Positions 40,492-50,984 of a stretch of 64,000 bases of DNA are shown piece after piece; within the stretch, counting starts at the first letter, position 1, and every line of letters begins with the position of its first letter. The stretch is taken from assembly GCA_026874595.1 (NCBI GenBank), contig CM049308.1, positions 43,411,327 to 43,475,326 on the forward strand, read 5' to 3'. A program made the position numbers and the translations under genes. Below the pieces are notes generated by a model. The model made no database searches. It was not told the origin of the DNA and worked only from the letters and a program-made list of their open reading frames with translations. The DNA is from Sipunculus nudus (taxonomy: Eukaryota > Annelida > Sipuncula > Golfingiida > Sipunculidae).

Positions 40492-42330
40492 AAAAATATG
40501 GGTAACAGGGACCTAATTTCAGGTTTCCAAGGAGATTTTTTATGGACCTCCCAGGTCCAGCGGTTACAATTTCTGCCTGGTTAACAGACAGATGGACAAT
40601 GGACAAAGGGCGATCACTATAGCTCACATGACTTACAGTCAGCTGAGCTAAAAATTCAGGTGCAGCCACCAGTCTGCACGAACTGATCAAACATTCCATG
40701 ATTAATATTTATTCAAAGAACCATGGTCACAGGTGATCATTGCATTACTTATTCAGATATTAGATCTTTTGTATCAAATTTTCTATTAATATGAGGGGTA
40801 TTAACAAGCCCCATAGCTTTGAGGATATGGGTAACAGAGACTGATTTTCATGTTTCCACAGACACTTTTCATGGACCTCTTTTGATATCAAGTTAGAACA
40901 TTCCAGGTCCAGCAGTTACAATTTGTGCCCTCTAAACAGATGACAGATTCTTTGAAGGTCTCAAAAATAGAAAAAAAAATTCATAAAAATTGGAAAAAAT
41001 ACAGGTGGCACCATCAGTTTGCATGCACTCATCGAACACTCCAAGATCAATAAACATTCAAAGGATCATGGTCATCAATGCATCAATTGGTTATTCACAT
41101 ACTGGAGCTTCTGGATCAAATAATTAATTATTCTCAGGGGTACTTACAAGCCCCATAGCTCAGAGGATATGGGAAACAGAAACCCAATTTCATGTTTCCT
41201 CAGAGACTTTTCATGGATCTCCCTTGATGTCAAGTGACAGGATTCCAGGTCCAGCAATTACAATTTCTGCCCTGTTAACAGACGAGAGCTTCTTTAAAAC
41301 GAATCAAAATTAGAGAAAAAACAATCACAAAAACTAAAAAAAATAAAGGTGGCACCACGAGTTTGCACTATCTAATTGAACACTCCATGATCAATATTAA
41401 TGCAAAGACCCATGGTCCTCAATGCATTAGTTATTCATATACTGTAGCTTTTGTATCAAATTTTTAATTATTCTGTTGGGTACTTCTCACCCTAAGGCCC
41501 ATTGCTCAGACCATATGGCTAACAGAAACCTTATTTCATCTTTCCACAAACACTTTAAATGGACTTTTCCAATGTCACGTAAGAAAAATCCCAGATCCAG
41601 CAGTTACAATTTCTGTCCTATAAACAGGTGACAGCTTCTTTGAAGGTATAAAAAATACAGAAAAAAATTGTAAAAAATTAAAAAAAAAAAAAAAAAACCA
41701 GATGGAACACTCGATGACCAATATTCATCTAAACAATCATGGTGATCAATTCACTAGTTATTCAGATACCGGTACTTGACCTTTTGCATCAAATTCTTCA
41801 TTATTCTCAGGATGTACTTACAAGACCCATAGCCCAGAGCATATGGGTAACAGAGACCAAATTTCAGGTTTCCTAGGAGATTTATCATGAACCTCCGTTG
41901 TTATCAAATTACAAGATTCCAGGTCCAGCAGTTACCTGTTAACAGACAACCGCATCTTTAAGGGTCTCAAAATAAAGAAAAAAATTCTTTAAAAAAAATC
42001 GAAAAAAATCCAGGTGGCACCAACAGTCTGCAGAAACTGATGAAACACTCCATGATCAATATGCACACAAAGATTCATGGTGATTAATGCATTAGCTGTT
42101 CAGATACTTGAGCTTTTGTATCAAATTTCCATTATTCTGGACGGTATTTCTCAGTCCCATAGCTCAAACGATATGGGTAACAGAGACCTAATTTCAGGTT
42201 AACTAGGAGATTTTTCATGGACCTCCTTGCATGTCAAGTAAGAACATTCTAGGTTTAGTGCTTATGAAATCTGCCCTGTTAACACACAGATGGCCAGACG
42301 GATGATGGACAAAGACTGATCGCTATATAT
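40492..42330 (+). repeat. Family C repeats
   Basis: A short C tail to 40654 ends ACAGTCAGCTGAGCTAAAAA, the clearest family C 3' end here. Then about five diverged units (to about 42310) with 'GGTGGCACCA', 'CCCATAGCTC', 'GGGTAACAGAGACC' and a final 'GGCCAGACGGATGATGGACAAAGA' tract. Confidence 0.7.
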
Positions 42331-42539
42331 ATATCTTTTGTGAATAAATATTTATGCACTTAATATTCAAACATATAATTAATTTACCTAATGCTTAAAC
42401 TTAAACTGTGTATTGGTCCTTTAAACTTTTGTACTGTAACATACCACATATACAACCCTCATGAAAGACTCAAAAAGTGTAAATCACATTTTTTTTAACC
42501 CCCTAAATATCAAGCCAATTTAGTATTTTCAACCCTACC

Positions 42540-43335
42540 CTACAGCGCAAAGCAAGTATGCCATCTATACCAAGGGTGCAACCTTGACAACGCTACAAAC
42601 CATGCCAAGGCTGTAAACTTTGCCAAAACTGCAAACCATACCAAGACTGCAAACCATACCAAGACTGCAAACCATGCCAAGGCTGCAAACCATGCCAATG
42701 GTACATACCACGCCAAGGCTGCAAACCATCCCAACGGTGTAACTTTTGTTAAAGGTCCAAAGCATGCCAAGCATACAAAGCATCCCAAGGGTGCAAACTG
42801 TGAAAATCACAAATTTTTCAACCCCCAAATATGAAACCAACCTACTATTTTCCACCCTCCCTACAGTGCAAACCATGCCAACGCTAAAAACTATGTCAAA
42901 CATCCAAACTATGTCAAGCATGCAAACCATACCAATGGTACAAACCATCCTAAGGGTGCAAACCACGCCAAGAGTACAAACCATACCAAGGGCGTAAACT
43001 TTGCAAGTGTGCAAACAATGCCAAGGTTGCAAACCATCCCAAGGCTGCAAACTGTGAAAATCACAAATTTTTCAACCCCCAAATCTGAAACCAACCTAAT
43101 ATTATTTTGCATCCTACCCTAGAGTGCAAACCATGAGTGCAAAGCATGCCAAGCTGCAAAATCACATTGGTGTAAAGTGTGCAAGGGTGCAAACCATGCC
43201 AACCATGCTAACCATGCCAAGGATGCAACCTGTGAAAATCACAAATTTTTCAACCCCCAAATATCAAGCCAACCTAATGTTTTGCACCCTACCCAAGAGT
43301 GCAAACAATGCCAAGGTTGCAAACCATCCCAATGA
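42540..43335. repeat. 18-bp minisatellite, block 1 (diverged)
   Basis: Variants of CCATGCCAAGGGTGCAAA in tandem, interspersed with a longer spacer, 'TGTGAAAATCACAAATTTTTCA' then 'CAACCTA..TTTTGCACCCTACCCT' (42800, 43050, 43215). Because 18 is divisible by 3, several frames on both strands stay open; these are not genes. Confidence 0.85.
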
Positions 43336-43484
43336 TGCAAACCCTACCAACAGTGTTTTCAACAAGGTTTTCAACACCCAACAGGAGCAGATACAGGATT
43401 TTCAAAACCAGAGGGTCACACCAAGGAAGACTGAAAGAAACCCTAAAAAAGGTCCTCTGGTCCAGAAAGGAGGCAGTCAGGGTC

Positions 43485-44254
43485 CAGGGTTGGGGCAAGG
43501 TACTTGTACCTGTACCTAGGTACACATTTCAGAGTACCTGTACCTGCAAGTCATGAGTAGCAAGTACCTTGTACCTGTACCTGGAGCTAAAGTACCTATA
43601 CCTGGTACAAGGTACTCCAGGTACACATTTTCATATTTTCAGTATTTTAAGTTTTTTTCCTTTTTTCTATTAAATTTGATTACATGCAGTGTAGTGTAAT
43701 CACCAAGCCATCAGTCTCATAAAGTGCTAATGAATTGACTTGTTATTTCTGAATGTATGGTGTCATACTGTACTTGGTGCACTTAATAGGCTTTCAGTAA
43801 AACTGAATATCACATTTGTGAATGGATGCTGTTATACAGAACTTGGTGCACTTAATGAACTTTTAGTACCCAAATATCATGTTTGTGAAGTATGGTGTCA
43901 TACTCTACTTGGTGCACTTAATGGACATTTAATACACTTGCATATATCTCGTTTGTGAATCTTTGGTGCTATACAGATAAAATGTTCTAATAAAATATAC
44001 TTAACCAAACTATATCAATATTGTTTGATTATAAAAAAAGGCATGTTAATTTGCATATACATGAATTTATTCCCCTATTATTATCCATTAAAATGTCTTT
44101 GAAGTGATCCTAAAATAAATGTACCTGTACCTGTACATAGGTACTTTCTAAAGTACCTATACCTAGGTTCTCTGTGAAAATCAAGTACCTGTACCTCACC
44201 AATTCACAAGTACCTGTACCTCGGTACTTTCAGTTGTACCTGGCCCCAACCCTC
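43485..44254 (+). mobile_element. hAT-like non-autonomous element (770 bp)
   Basis: Ends CAGGGTTGGGGC and GGCCCCAACCCTC are inverted copies except for the last base, where CAGGG...CCCTG would be expected of hAT ends. It is flanked by an identical 8-bp TCAGGGTC (43477-43484, 44255-44262), the duplication length typical of hAT transposase. Both subterminal regions are packed with GTACCTGTACCT repeats (43500-43620, 44120-44235). No open frame for a transposase. It sits inside the minisatellite region. Confidence 0.75.
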
Positions 44255-44389
44255 TCAGGGTCGCAAAATGTGGTTTGAAACCCTAAAAAAGGTTCTCTCT
44301 GCTCCAAAACCGGCAGGGAGGTAAAGACCCCCTTGACCCTCCCCTTCGATCAACCACTGCCCAAATATAAAGATAACCTAGTATTTTGC

Positions 44390-45050
44390 ACCCTACCCTA
44401 CAATGCAAACCATGCCAAGGGTGCAAACCATCCTAATGATGCAAACAAAACCAAGGGTGCAAACTATCCCAAGACTGCAAACCATGCCAAGGGTGCAAAT
44501 CATGCAAAGGCAGCAAACCATGCCAAGGGTGCAAATCATGTAAAGGCAGCAAACCATGCCAAGGGTGCAAACTATACCAAGGCTGTTAACCATGCCAAGG
44601 GTCAAAACTATGGCAAGGCTGTAAACCATACCAAGGATCCAAACCATGCCAAAGCTGCAAACCATGCCAAGGGTGTAAACCATGCTAAGGCTGCATACTA
44701 TGCCAAGGCTGTTAACCATGCCAAGGGCTCAAACTATGGCAAGGCTGAAAACCATGCCACGGGTGCTAACTATGCCAAGGCTGCAAACCATGCCAAGGGT
44801 GCACACAATGCCAAGGCTGTATACCATACCAAGGGTGCAAACTATCCAAAGTCACCAAACCATACCAACAATGCAAACCATGCCAAGGCTGCAAATCATG
44901 CCTAGGTTGCAAACCATGCCAAGATCTAAATTATGCCAAAACTGCAAATCTTGCCAATGCTGCAAACCGTTGCAAGCCTGTAAACCTTGCCAAGGGTGCC
45001 AACCATGTCAAGGGTGAAAACCATGCCAAGGATGCAAACTGTGAAAATCA
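44390..45050. repeat. 18-bp minisatellite, block 2
   Basis: About 35 copies of an 18-mer (CCATGCCAAGGGTGCAAA and CTATGCCAAGGCTGCAAA types). One plus-strand frame reads (NHAKGA)n. It ends in the TGTGAAAATCACA spacer at 45041. Confidence 0.9.
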
Positions 45051-45109
45051 CAATTTTTTACCCCAAAATATGAAGCCACCTTAGTATTTTGCACCCTACC
45101 CTAAAGTGT

Positions 45110-45465
45110 GCAAAGCATGCCAAGAGTGCAAATAATTTCAAGTGTGCTAACTTGATGCCAAAGGTGCTAACCATGCCAAGGCTCCAAACCATGCCAAGGG
45201 CACAAACTATACCAAGGCTGTTAACCATGCCAAGGGTGCAAACTATAGCAAAGCTGTAAACCATACCAAGGGTACAAACTATGCCAACAGAGCAAACTAA
45301 GCCAAGACTGCAAACCATGCCAAGGGTGCACACAATGCCAAGGCCGTAAACCATACCAAGGGTACAAACTATGCAAAATCTGCAAACCATACCAACAATG
45401 CAAACCATGCCAATGGTGCAAACCATGTCAAGGGTGAAAACCATGCCAAGGATGCAAACTGTGAA
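45110..45465. repeat. 18-bp minisatellite, block 3
   Basis: Same unit types, bounded by spacer copies (about 45040-45105 and 45460-45530). The 'GAAAACCATGCCAAGGATGCAAACTGTGAAAATCAC' exit, shared with block 2, shows higher-order duplication of unit plus spacer. Confidence 0.9.
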
Positions 45466-45559
45466 AATCACATTTTTTCACCCCAAAATATGAAGCCATC
45501 ATAGTATTTTGCACCCTACCCTAGAGTGCAAATAATTTCAAGTGTACTAACTAGATGCA

Positions 45560-46205
45560 AAAGGTGCTAACCATGCCAAGGCTCCAAACCATGCCAAGGG
45601 TGGAAACTATACCAAGGCTGCAAACCATGCCAAGGGTGGAAACTATACCAAGGCTGCAAACCATGCCAAGGGTGGAAACTATACCAAGGCTGCAAACCAT
45701 GCCAAGGGTGGAAACTATACCAAGGCTGCAAACCATGCCAAGCGTGGAAACTATACCAAGGCTGCAAACCATGCCAAGGGTGGAAACTATACCAAGGCTG
45801 CAAACCATGCCAAGGGTGGAAACTATACCAAGGCTGCAAACCATGCCAAGGCTGGAAACTATACCAAGGCTGCAAACCATGCCAAGGGTGGAAACTATAC
45901 CAAGGCTGCAAACCATGCCAAGGGTGGAAACTATACCAAGGCTGCAAACCATGCCAAGGGTGGAAACCATGCCAAGGGTGGAAACTATACCAAGGCTGCA
46001 AACCATGCCAAGGGTGGAAACTATACCAAGGCTCCAAACCATGCCAAGGGTGGAAACTATACCAAGGCTGCAAACCATGCCAAGGGTGCAAACCATGCCA
46101 AGGCGGCAAACCATGCCAAGGGCGCAAACTATACCAAGGCTGCAAACCATGCCAAGGGTGCAAACCATGCCAAATGTGCAAACCATGCAAACGGTGTAAA
46201 CTACG
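45560..46205. repeat. 36-bp minisatellite, block 4 (homogeneous)
   Basis: A very regular 36-bp dimer, CCATGCCAAGGGTGGAAA + CTATACCAAGGCTGCAAA, repeated about 13 times, then 18-mers. Open on both strands for about 210 codons ((MPRVETIPRLQT)n, (SLGIVSTLGMVC)n, (WYSFHPWHGLQP)n), which is a by-product of period and composition. It ends about 46 bp from the exon 1 donor. Confidence 0.95.
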
Positions 46206-46251
46206 CTATGGTGCCTATTCAGGTGCTATTGCAAAGCCAAAGAATACTTAC

Positions 46252-46800
46252 AAGCACAAACCGCTGCAAAGCCAAAGCCTCCTTTACAGTTAGAATGACA
46301 TCAGATTGTTCTTCTTCCTCAACTGTCCCCTCCCGGGTGCATTCCCAATTCAGCACTGTCCCTTTGATTGTCGTCTTGCTTGATATTTTCAAATCCATCA
46401 TCGCAAATCGAGATGATACACTGTCCGCGGCTTTTCTACGGCATGACCTGGTGGGCACCAATTCTGCATTTTCTATGTGAAGACCAATTTTGGTTCTCAT
46501 ATGGCTCTTGAGAAGCTCGTAATGCTTTTTGGGACTGAAACATACGAACTCCAAAAACTCGTGCCTCGATACTTCAATTTTCCCATTGAAGTACTCCGCA
46601 TGTGGGTAGGACTGTCCTTTCTTCATATCACTTATACAAGAAACATAACCGTAAATAGGGCTCCCACATCCACTTCCAGAATTACGCCTACGAGTATCCG
46701 TATTCCCAGCATGAGCCATGGTTACTTTGGGTCTCTTAAACACTACTTCAGACCAACCTGAAGCATCCGCCATTATCACCTGATTCTGACAACTGACCAT
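46252..46800 (-). CDS. Exon 1 of an RPA70-like OB-fold/zinc-ribbon protein (residues 1-183)
   Basis: Reading on the minus strand, the first ATG after an in-frame TGA (46815-46813) opens 183 codons. The ATG context is good (G at -3, G at +4); a second ATG at residue 10 is also plausible. The frame ends exactly at CTT|GTAAGTATT, a consensus donor (GT at 46251-46250), leaving phase 0. Residues 1-45 look disordered. Residues about 49-115 start with YGYVSCIS and include FVCFSPKKH, alternating hydrophobic strands that suggest a degenerate OB-fold. Residues 160-165 are acidic, and the end (ALQRFVL) is the first strand of the next OB-fold, completed in exon 2. Similar multi-OB proteins of unknown function exist in fish and invertebrates, to my memory; some may be transposon-associated. 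Nucleic-acid binding is inferred, not shown. Confidence 0.82.
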
Positions 46801-46870
46801 GTCACGTGACCATCATCCGACACCCCCAGGCTCCCCGCACATAAAAAGTCGCAAGTTACAAGTCGTAAAC
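46762..46870 (-). promoter_or_regulatory. Probable promoter/5' UTR of the RPA70-like gene
   Basis: The perfect palindrome GTCACGTGAC (46801-46810) abuts the first ATG and contains a CACGTG E-box (USF/Myc type). The second ATG lies in ATAATGGCGGATG (about 46766-46775), close to the YY1 consensus, which often sits at or just after start sites. The short stretch 46800-46860 is C/G-rich compared with AT-rich surroundings. No TATA box is evident. Factor names are by motif only. Confidence 0.4.
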
Positions 46871-46904
46871 CGTTCTTAATAAAACAAACAAAAAATTTGT
46901 AAAA

Positions 46905-47640
46905 TTATAACAAAACATTAGGTAAGATAACATAAGATATGGTAAGATAAGGTAAGATAAGATAAGATTTATTAGCCTTCAGTTCCAGCAATATGTTGTT
47001 CACTTGCAATTCATTACATAAAAATAAATAAATAAATACGTAAAAATAACACAGAACGTAGGCCTGTTTGACTATATATGTAAAAATAAGCATGTAAAAA
47101 TGATAAAACACAACAAATAATTCTGCAGGTAAAACACATAATTCAAAACATTAAATATCTTAACTCCTGTGACTTAAAGACTTTAATATTATATGCCACA
47201 ACACATTTTTTAAGCGAGTACTTCTGCGCACAATGTTACATCTAACCATTTAGCTGAAGGTAAAAACTGAACTCTGAACGTAGAGCATGTAGTGTGTCGT
47301 TCACGACGTTTGATATGAAATTAAGGCTATTGATTTGGTTTCACAGATTTCCTTGTGTGAGGCAAGAGAAGCACTAGTTATTCTACATTCTTAACTTCCC
47401 TTCCTGGTATTATATAGCTGTTTCTTATGAGATATATTTGTAAACCAGCACTCCAGCGCATAAGTTAGAACACTGGAAATTACTGAATTATAAAACATGG
47501 TAATAATCGTTTTCTCAATATTTAGTTTCTTAAATAATATAGGTAATATAATCTTTTGTTTACCTTCTTGGATTGATTCAACATATATGTTCTTTCCAAT
47601 TGAAATTTCTGCCAATAGTACATCCTAACTATTTATAATT
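46905..47640 (-). mobile_element. Non-LTR retrotransposon 3' relic (CR1/Jockey-like)
   Basis: On the minus strand 47615-47391 encodes a fragment with MFYNSVISSVLTYALECW, which resembles the segment after the reverse transcriptase domain in CR1/Jockey-type ORF2. Stops and frame breaks follow. The 3' end is AATAAATCTTATCTTATC and more TTATC/TTACC units (46921-46970), a microsatellite tail typical of such elements. Only the 3' end remains; truncation of the 5' end is usual for this class. Clade is uncertain. Confidence 0.7.
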
Positions 47641-50422
47641 TCCTACAATGTCTACATCTTCATTTTTGATAGCAACTAGGATAATTACAGAATTTAATTT
47701 CCTGAAATCAAATATTACTTGTTCTGTCTTTTTAACATTTAATTGAACGTATACTCTTCCTTACGCCAACCAGTCAAATATTCAATGGTTTTCCTGTACA
47801 CTGATTCATATAATAATTCAAGACATATTCTTACATAAATCTCCCTCACAAATCACCATTATATAAGCCTATACACACACCACATTTAGAAAATCTTTTC
47901 AGCCATATATTCACGGATATACACATTTACATGAACATAAAAACGCAGCTTTATTTTCTATACTGACAACATGCATTGAGCTCCCATCTGTAAAAAGATG
48001 TATGAAAAGTATTCCAAGTTTCCTTTCGGAATATATAAATAAAAACACTACATGCAACCAAAGCCACTCAGAACACGCCACACCTGACACGCGAATTCAT
48101 ATTCTCACAGTCACAATCACGTACCAGCGAAAACAAAACAGAATCCTTGACATCGATCTGAAGTCATATAAAAACAATATCTAAATATTTATAAAATTAT
48201 ATAATAATACAATGTTGTAAATATAATATACAATTATGCAATATTATATTACATAAATATTTCTGCAGTATATGTTCATATATAATACCCTCCATTCATA
48301 TATTATAACCTATTTTAATTGTATCAGATAAATACATATAATATAACGAATGCATAAAATACATATTCTACTATGATATCCTCTAAATTAAATCAAACCC
48401 TATATTATGATTACATAAAAGAATACTTTTTCATATACTTCAAGTTAATATCCATTCATAAATATATTACTTCACGTTTAAATATTATATATAATAATCT
48501 GTAAATCAATACAAAATAACAGAATTGGATAAACCATATATTCATATAGACAATAACACGAATAGAATATAACATCAAATGAAAAACAATGTCAAGTAAT
48601 CAACAATAATACAATTTAATATACTTTAAGAGGTATCTCTGCACCATTTTCCTATTTTTTTATTTCAAACATTTCATTTTTTATCTATTCTTATCACCTC
48701 ACACACAAAAATACCTAACAATCGCCAAATAATCCCCAGTCCTAATGTCACCATTTTAGTTGATCAGTAAGTACTAACTTCTTGGTACTCACGTTCTAAA
48801 TCCATCCTCCTTTTTTAATTCTTTCCAAAAAGTTATCCCTTTATATTCATCTGATAATTTATCATGCATGCAATATCAATGCAACTCAAACACACTTCTG
48901 TTTCTCATACCATCTCAACAACCGTTTTACATTTTTCTATCCATTCTAATAGTTGTCAAAATTTCACGTATTTCTTCTTCTTACACAAACCCCTCAAATG
49001 TTGACATCACTCAAAACCAAAATCATTTTTTAAATAAAATAATATCCTACTACACAAACTATTCCTTTTCCCATTCCCCTCACCACTCTCCTTAAGTATA
49101 CCATTCACTACACACATACATACTCTGTCTTTAAAAATTTCACGGACTTTTATTTTCATTTATTGCACTACAACATTTCCTTAATATAATCCATTTTCAT
49201 ACAAATATGCCAATATCCTTACCTTTACAATGATATTCCTTCTCCACTCTCCAGCTTCTCCTCAATTCTTCTCAAACAAAATCAACGACAAGAAAAATTT
49301 AAAATTTTCTTGTGTATAACCATAAAAATATATTTTATTCACATTAATTCTATCCCGTTTCTATCTTTCCATTCACAGGACTCAACCATAACTTTAGTGC
49401 ACAATCTGCATAAATATTATATAAACACTTAAACGCATATTACACCACACTAAAATCTGACTACAATATCCAAATAATTCCAATAAAATATTATTCATGG
49501 TCACTTTTTTTCACATTCATTAATAATTCAGCTCCTTTGCTCACTCAACACCAACCTCACAACACTATGAAATTAGTTCCAGATGGCCACAATAGGCCAA
49601 CCACCATTCACCATATTCACTTTACCGTTCACTCATTATAATAGGTATACCACACTGTTTATCAAAAATACGTTATCTCCAAGGTTACAGAAAAACCGAC
49701 ACATCAACAAATTTTACAGTCTCTATGAAGTCTCAAATCATTTGAAACCAACGAGTGATCACATCCACATTAAAGATATCGATATACACAGAGCACCCTC
49801 GACGTATTTGAATCCTCTACTACATACTAGTTACCTCATTATAATAAAAAAAATGGAATGCCACTAACTACTACGCGGAACAGCTTTAAACGCCATGATA
49901 GTTACACAGTTTTTCTACAACATCTCAACCCATTTAGCCACTCTTCATGGCTAAAGCTGATTCAAACCACTATCAGCCGCGAAAGGTTTTAACCATGTTT
50001 CACAGTTTTAACACCGCGCTACCTGAAACACTTACAGCCGTAATCAAACTTTATATATGATACCTAAAAAATAATTTTCCATTTATATCTTTCTAAAACA
50101 GACCATAATCACTTAAAACTGAGCTAATTCTTTTTCTTCTCTCACTTTCGAAATCAAATTATCTACCTAATGTAACCCATATTCTCTTTAAATTTCTTTT
50201 TCTTTCATTTATTTCCATATTTTTTTCACCATATCCCCAAAACTATAAACAGTAACACAACTTTCATTCCAGCATCTTCAACTACCACATAGCGATTCGT
50301 TTTGCCGCATCAGCTTGCCGCATGCTGGATACCCGCAAAACGAATTTCACCCCATTAACTTTTATCCACACCCGCTTTCCGTATCCCCCATTCCGCATAG
50401 TGAATCTCAGCTAAATACAGTT

Positions 50423-50425
<3 letters not shown>
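47641..50425. other. G-depleted, AT-rich region without recognised genes
   Basis: From about 48.6 kb to 50.3 kb the plus strand is very poor in G. In 49021-49440 I count about 106 C and 19 G. Short open frames here (48002-48184, 48868-49095, 49583-49867) follow the base composition and have no domain support. Low-copy CGCATCAGCTTGCCGCATGC near 50296-50330 resembles no element I know. Confidence 0.6.

Positions 50426-50461
<36 letters not shown>
50426..50461. repeat. (AT)n microsatellite
   Basis: Eighteen AT repeats following TTGGG. Confidence 0.95.
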
Positions 50462-50464
<3 letters not shown>

Positions 50465-50984
50465 CCCTCGGTCAATGTGGGCAACACTCGTCTAATGTCA
50501 ACGTGAACCTCGTGCACAAACTTTTATCTAAATTTTTATAACAAAGTTTCATTTTTCCTCATAACTTCCTCAAAATTATCATAGCTACCTAAACTTTACC
50601 CTATTATCTTCGTCTCCTCATCACAATATTTCTGACATATTTTTCTCTCATTGTTAGTCAAATATGGCTATTGTTCGCATTTATAAGCAAACTTTTACAA
50701 AAATCCTCCTTCATCACATACATGCAGATTGTATAAATCTATAATGCAAAGAAGTCTCTTCATTTTTTTGCAAACTAGGTCAAACGTCAACATCACCAAA
50801 TATCCTCATATCAATGTCAAAAATTTATCATACCAACATAACTTGTACCTTATTGTACTCATCTCTGTATGGCCATTTTTCTCAAACATCTTCAACTCAA
50901 CCTTTTGTTTACCATACAAATATGCCAACCAGGCGGCGTTCCTCCTAAAAGTAAATGTGTCTCTTAAACTTCTTCCACATTTCA

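Larger units (their letters stand above)
16602..46251 (-). other. Intron 1 of the RPA70-like gene (about 29.65 kb)
   Basis: Bounded by GTAAGTATT at the 5' end and TTTTCAG at the 3' end. It contains no other supportable coding exon. Contents in transcript order: an 18/36-bp minisatellite starting about 50 nt after the donor, a hAT-like element, family C repeat, the three-copy 6.6-6.9 kb block, family E repeats and a candidate solo LTR. About 20 kb of the intron is the triplication alone, so the intron may have been nearer 16 kb before it. Confidence 0.7.

Noticed and set aside
44333-44905. 190-codon frame rich in NHAKGA
   Set aside because: Same minisatellite; open because 18 is a multiple of 3.
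45551-46199. Open frames of 207-214 codons on both strands
   Set aside because: They are translations of the 36-bp minisatellite, and overlapping frames on both strands show the same periodicity; no start context, splice signals or domains.
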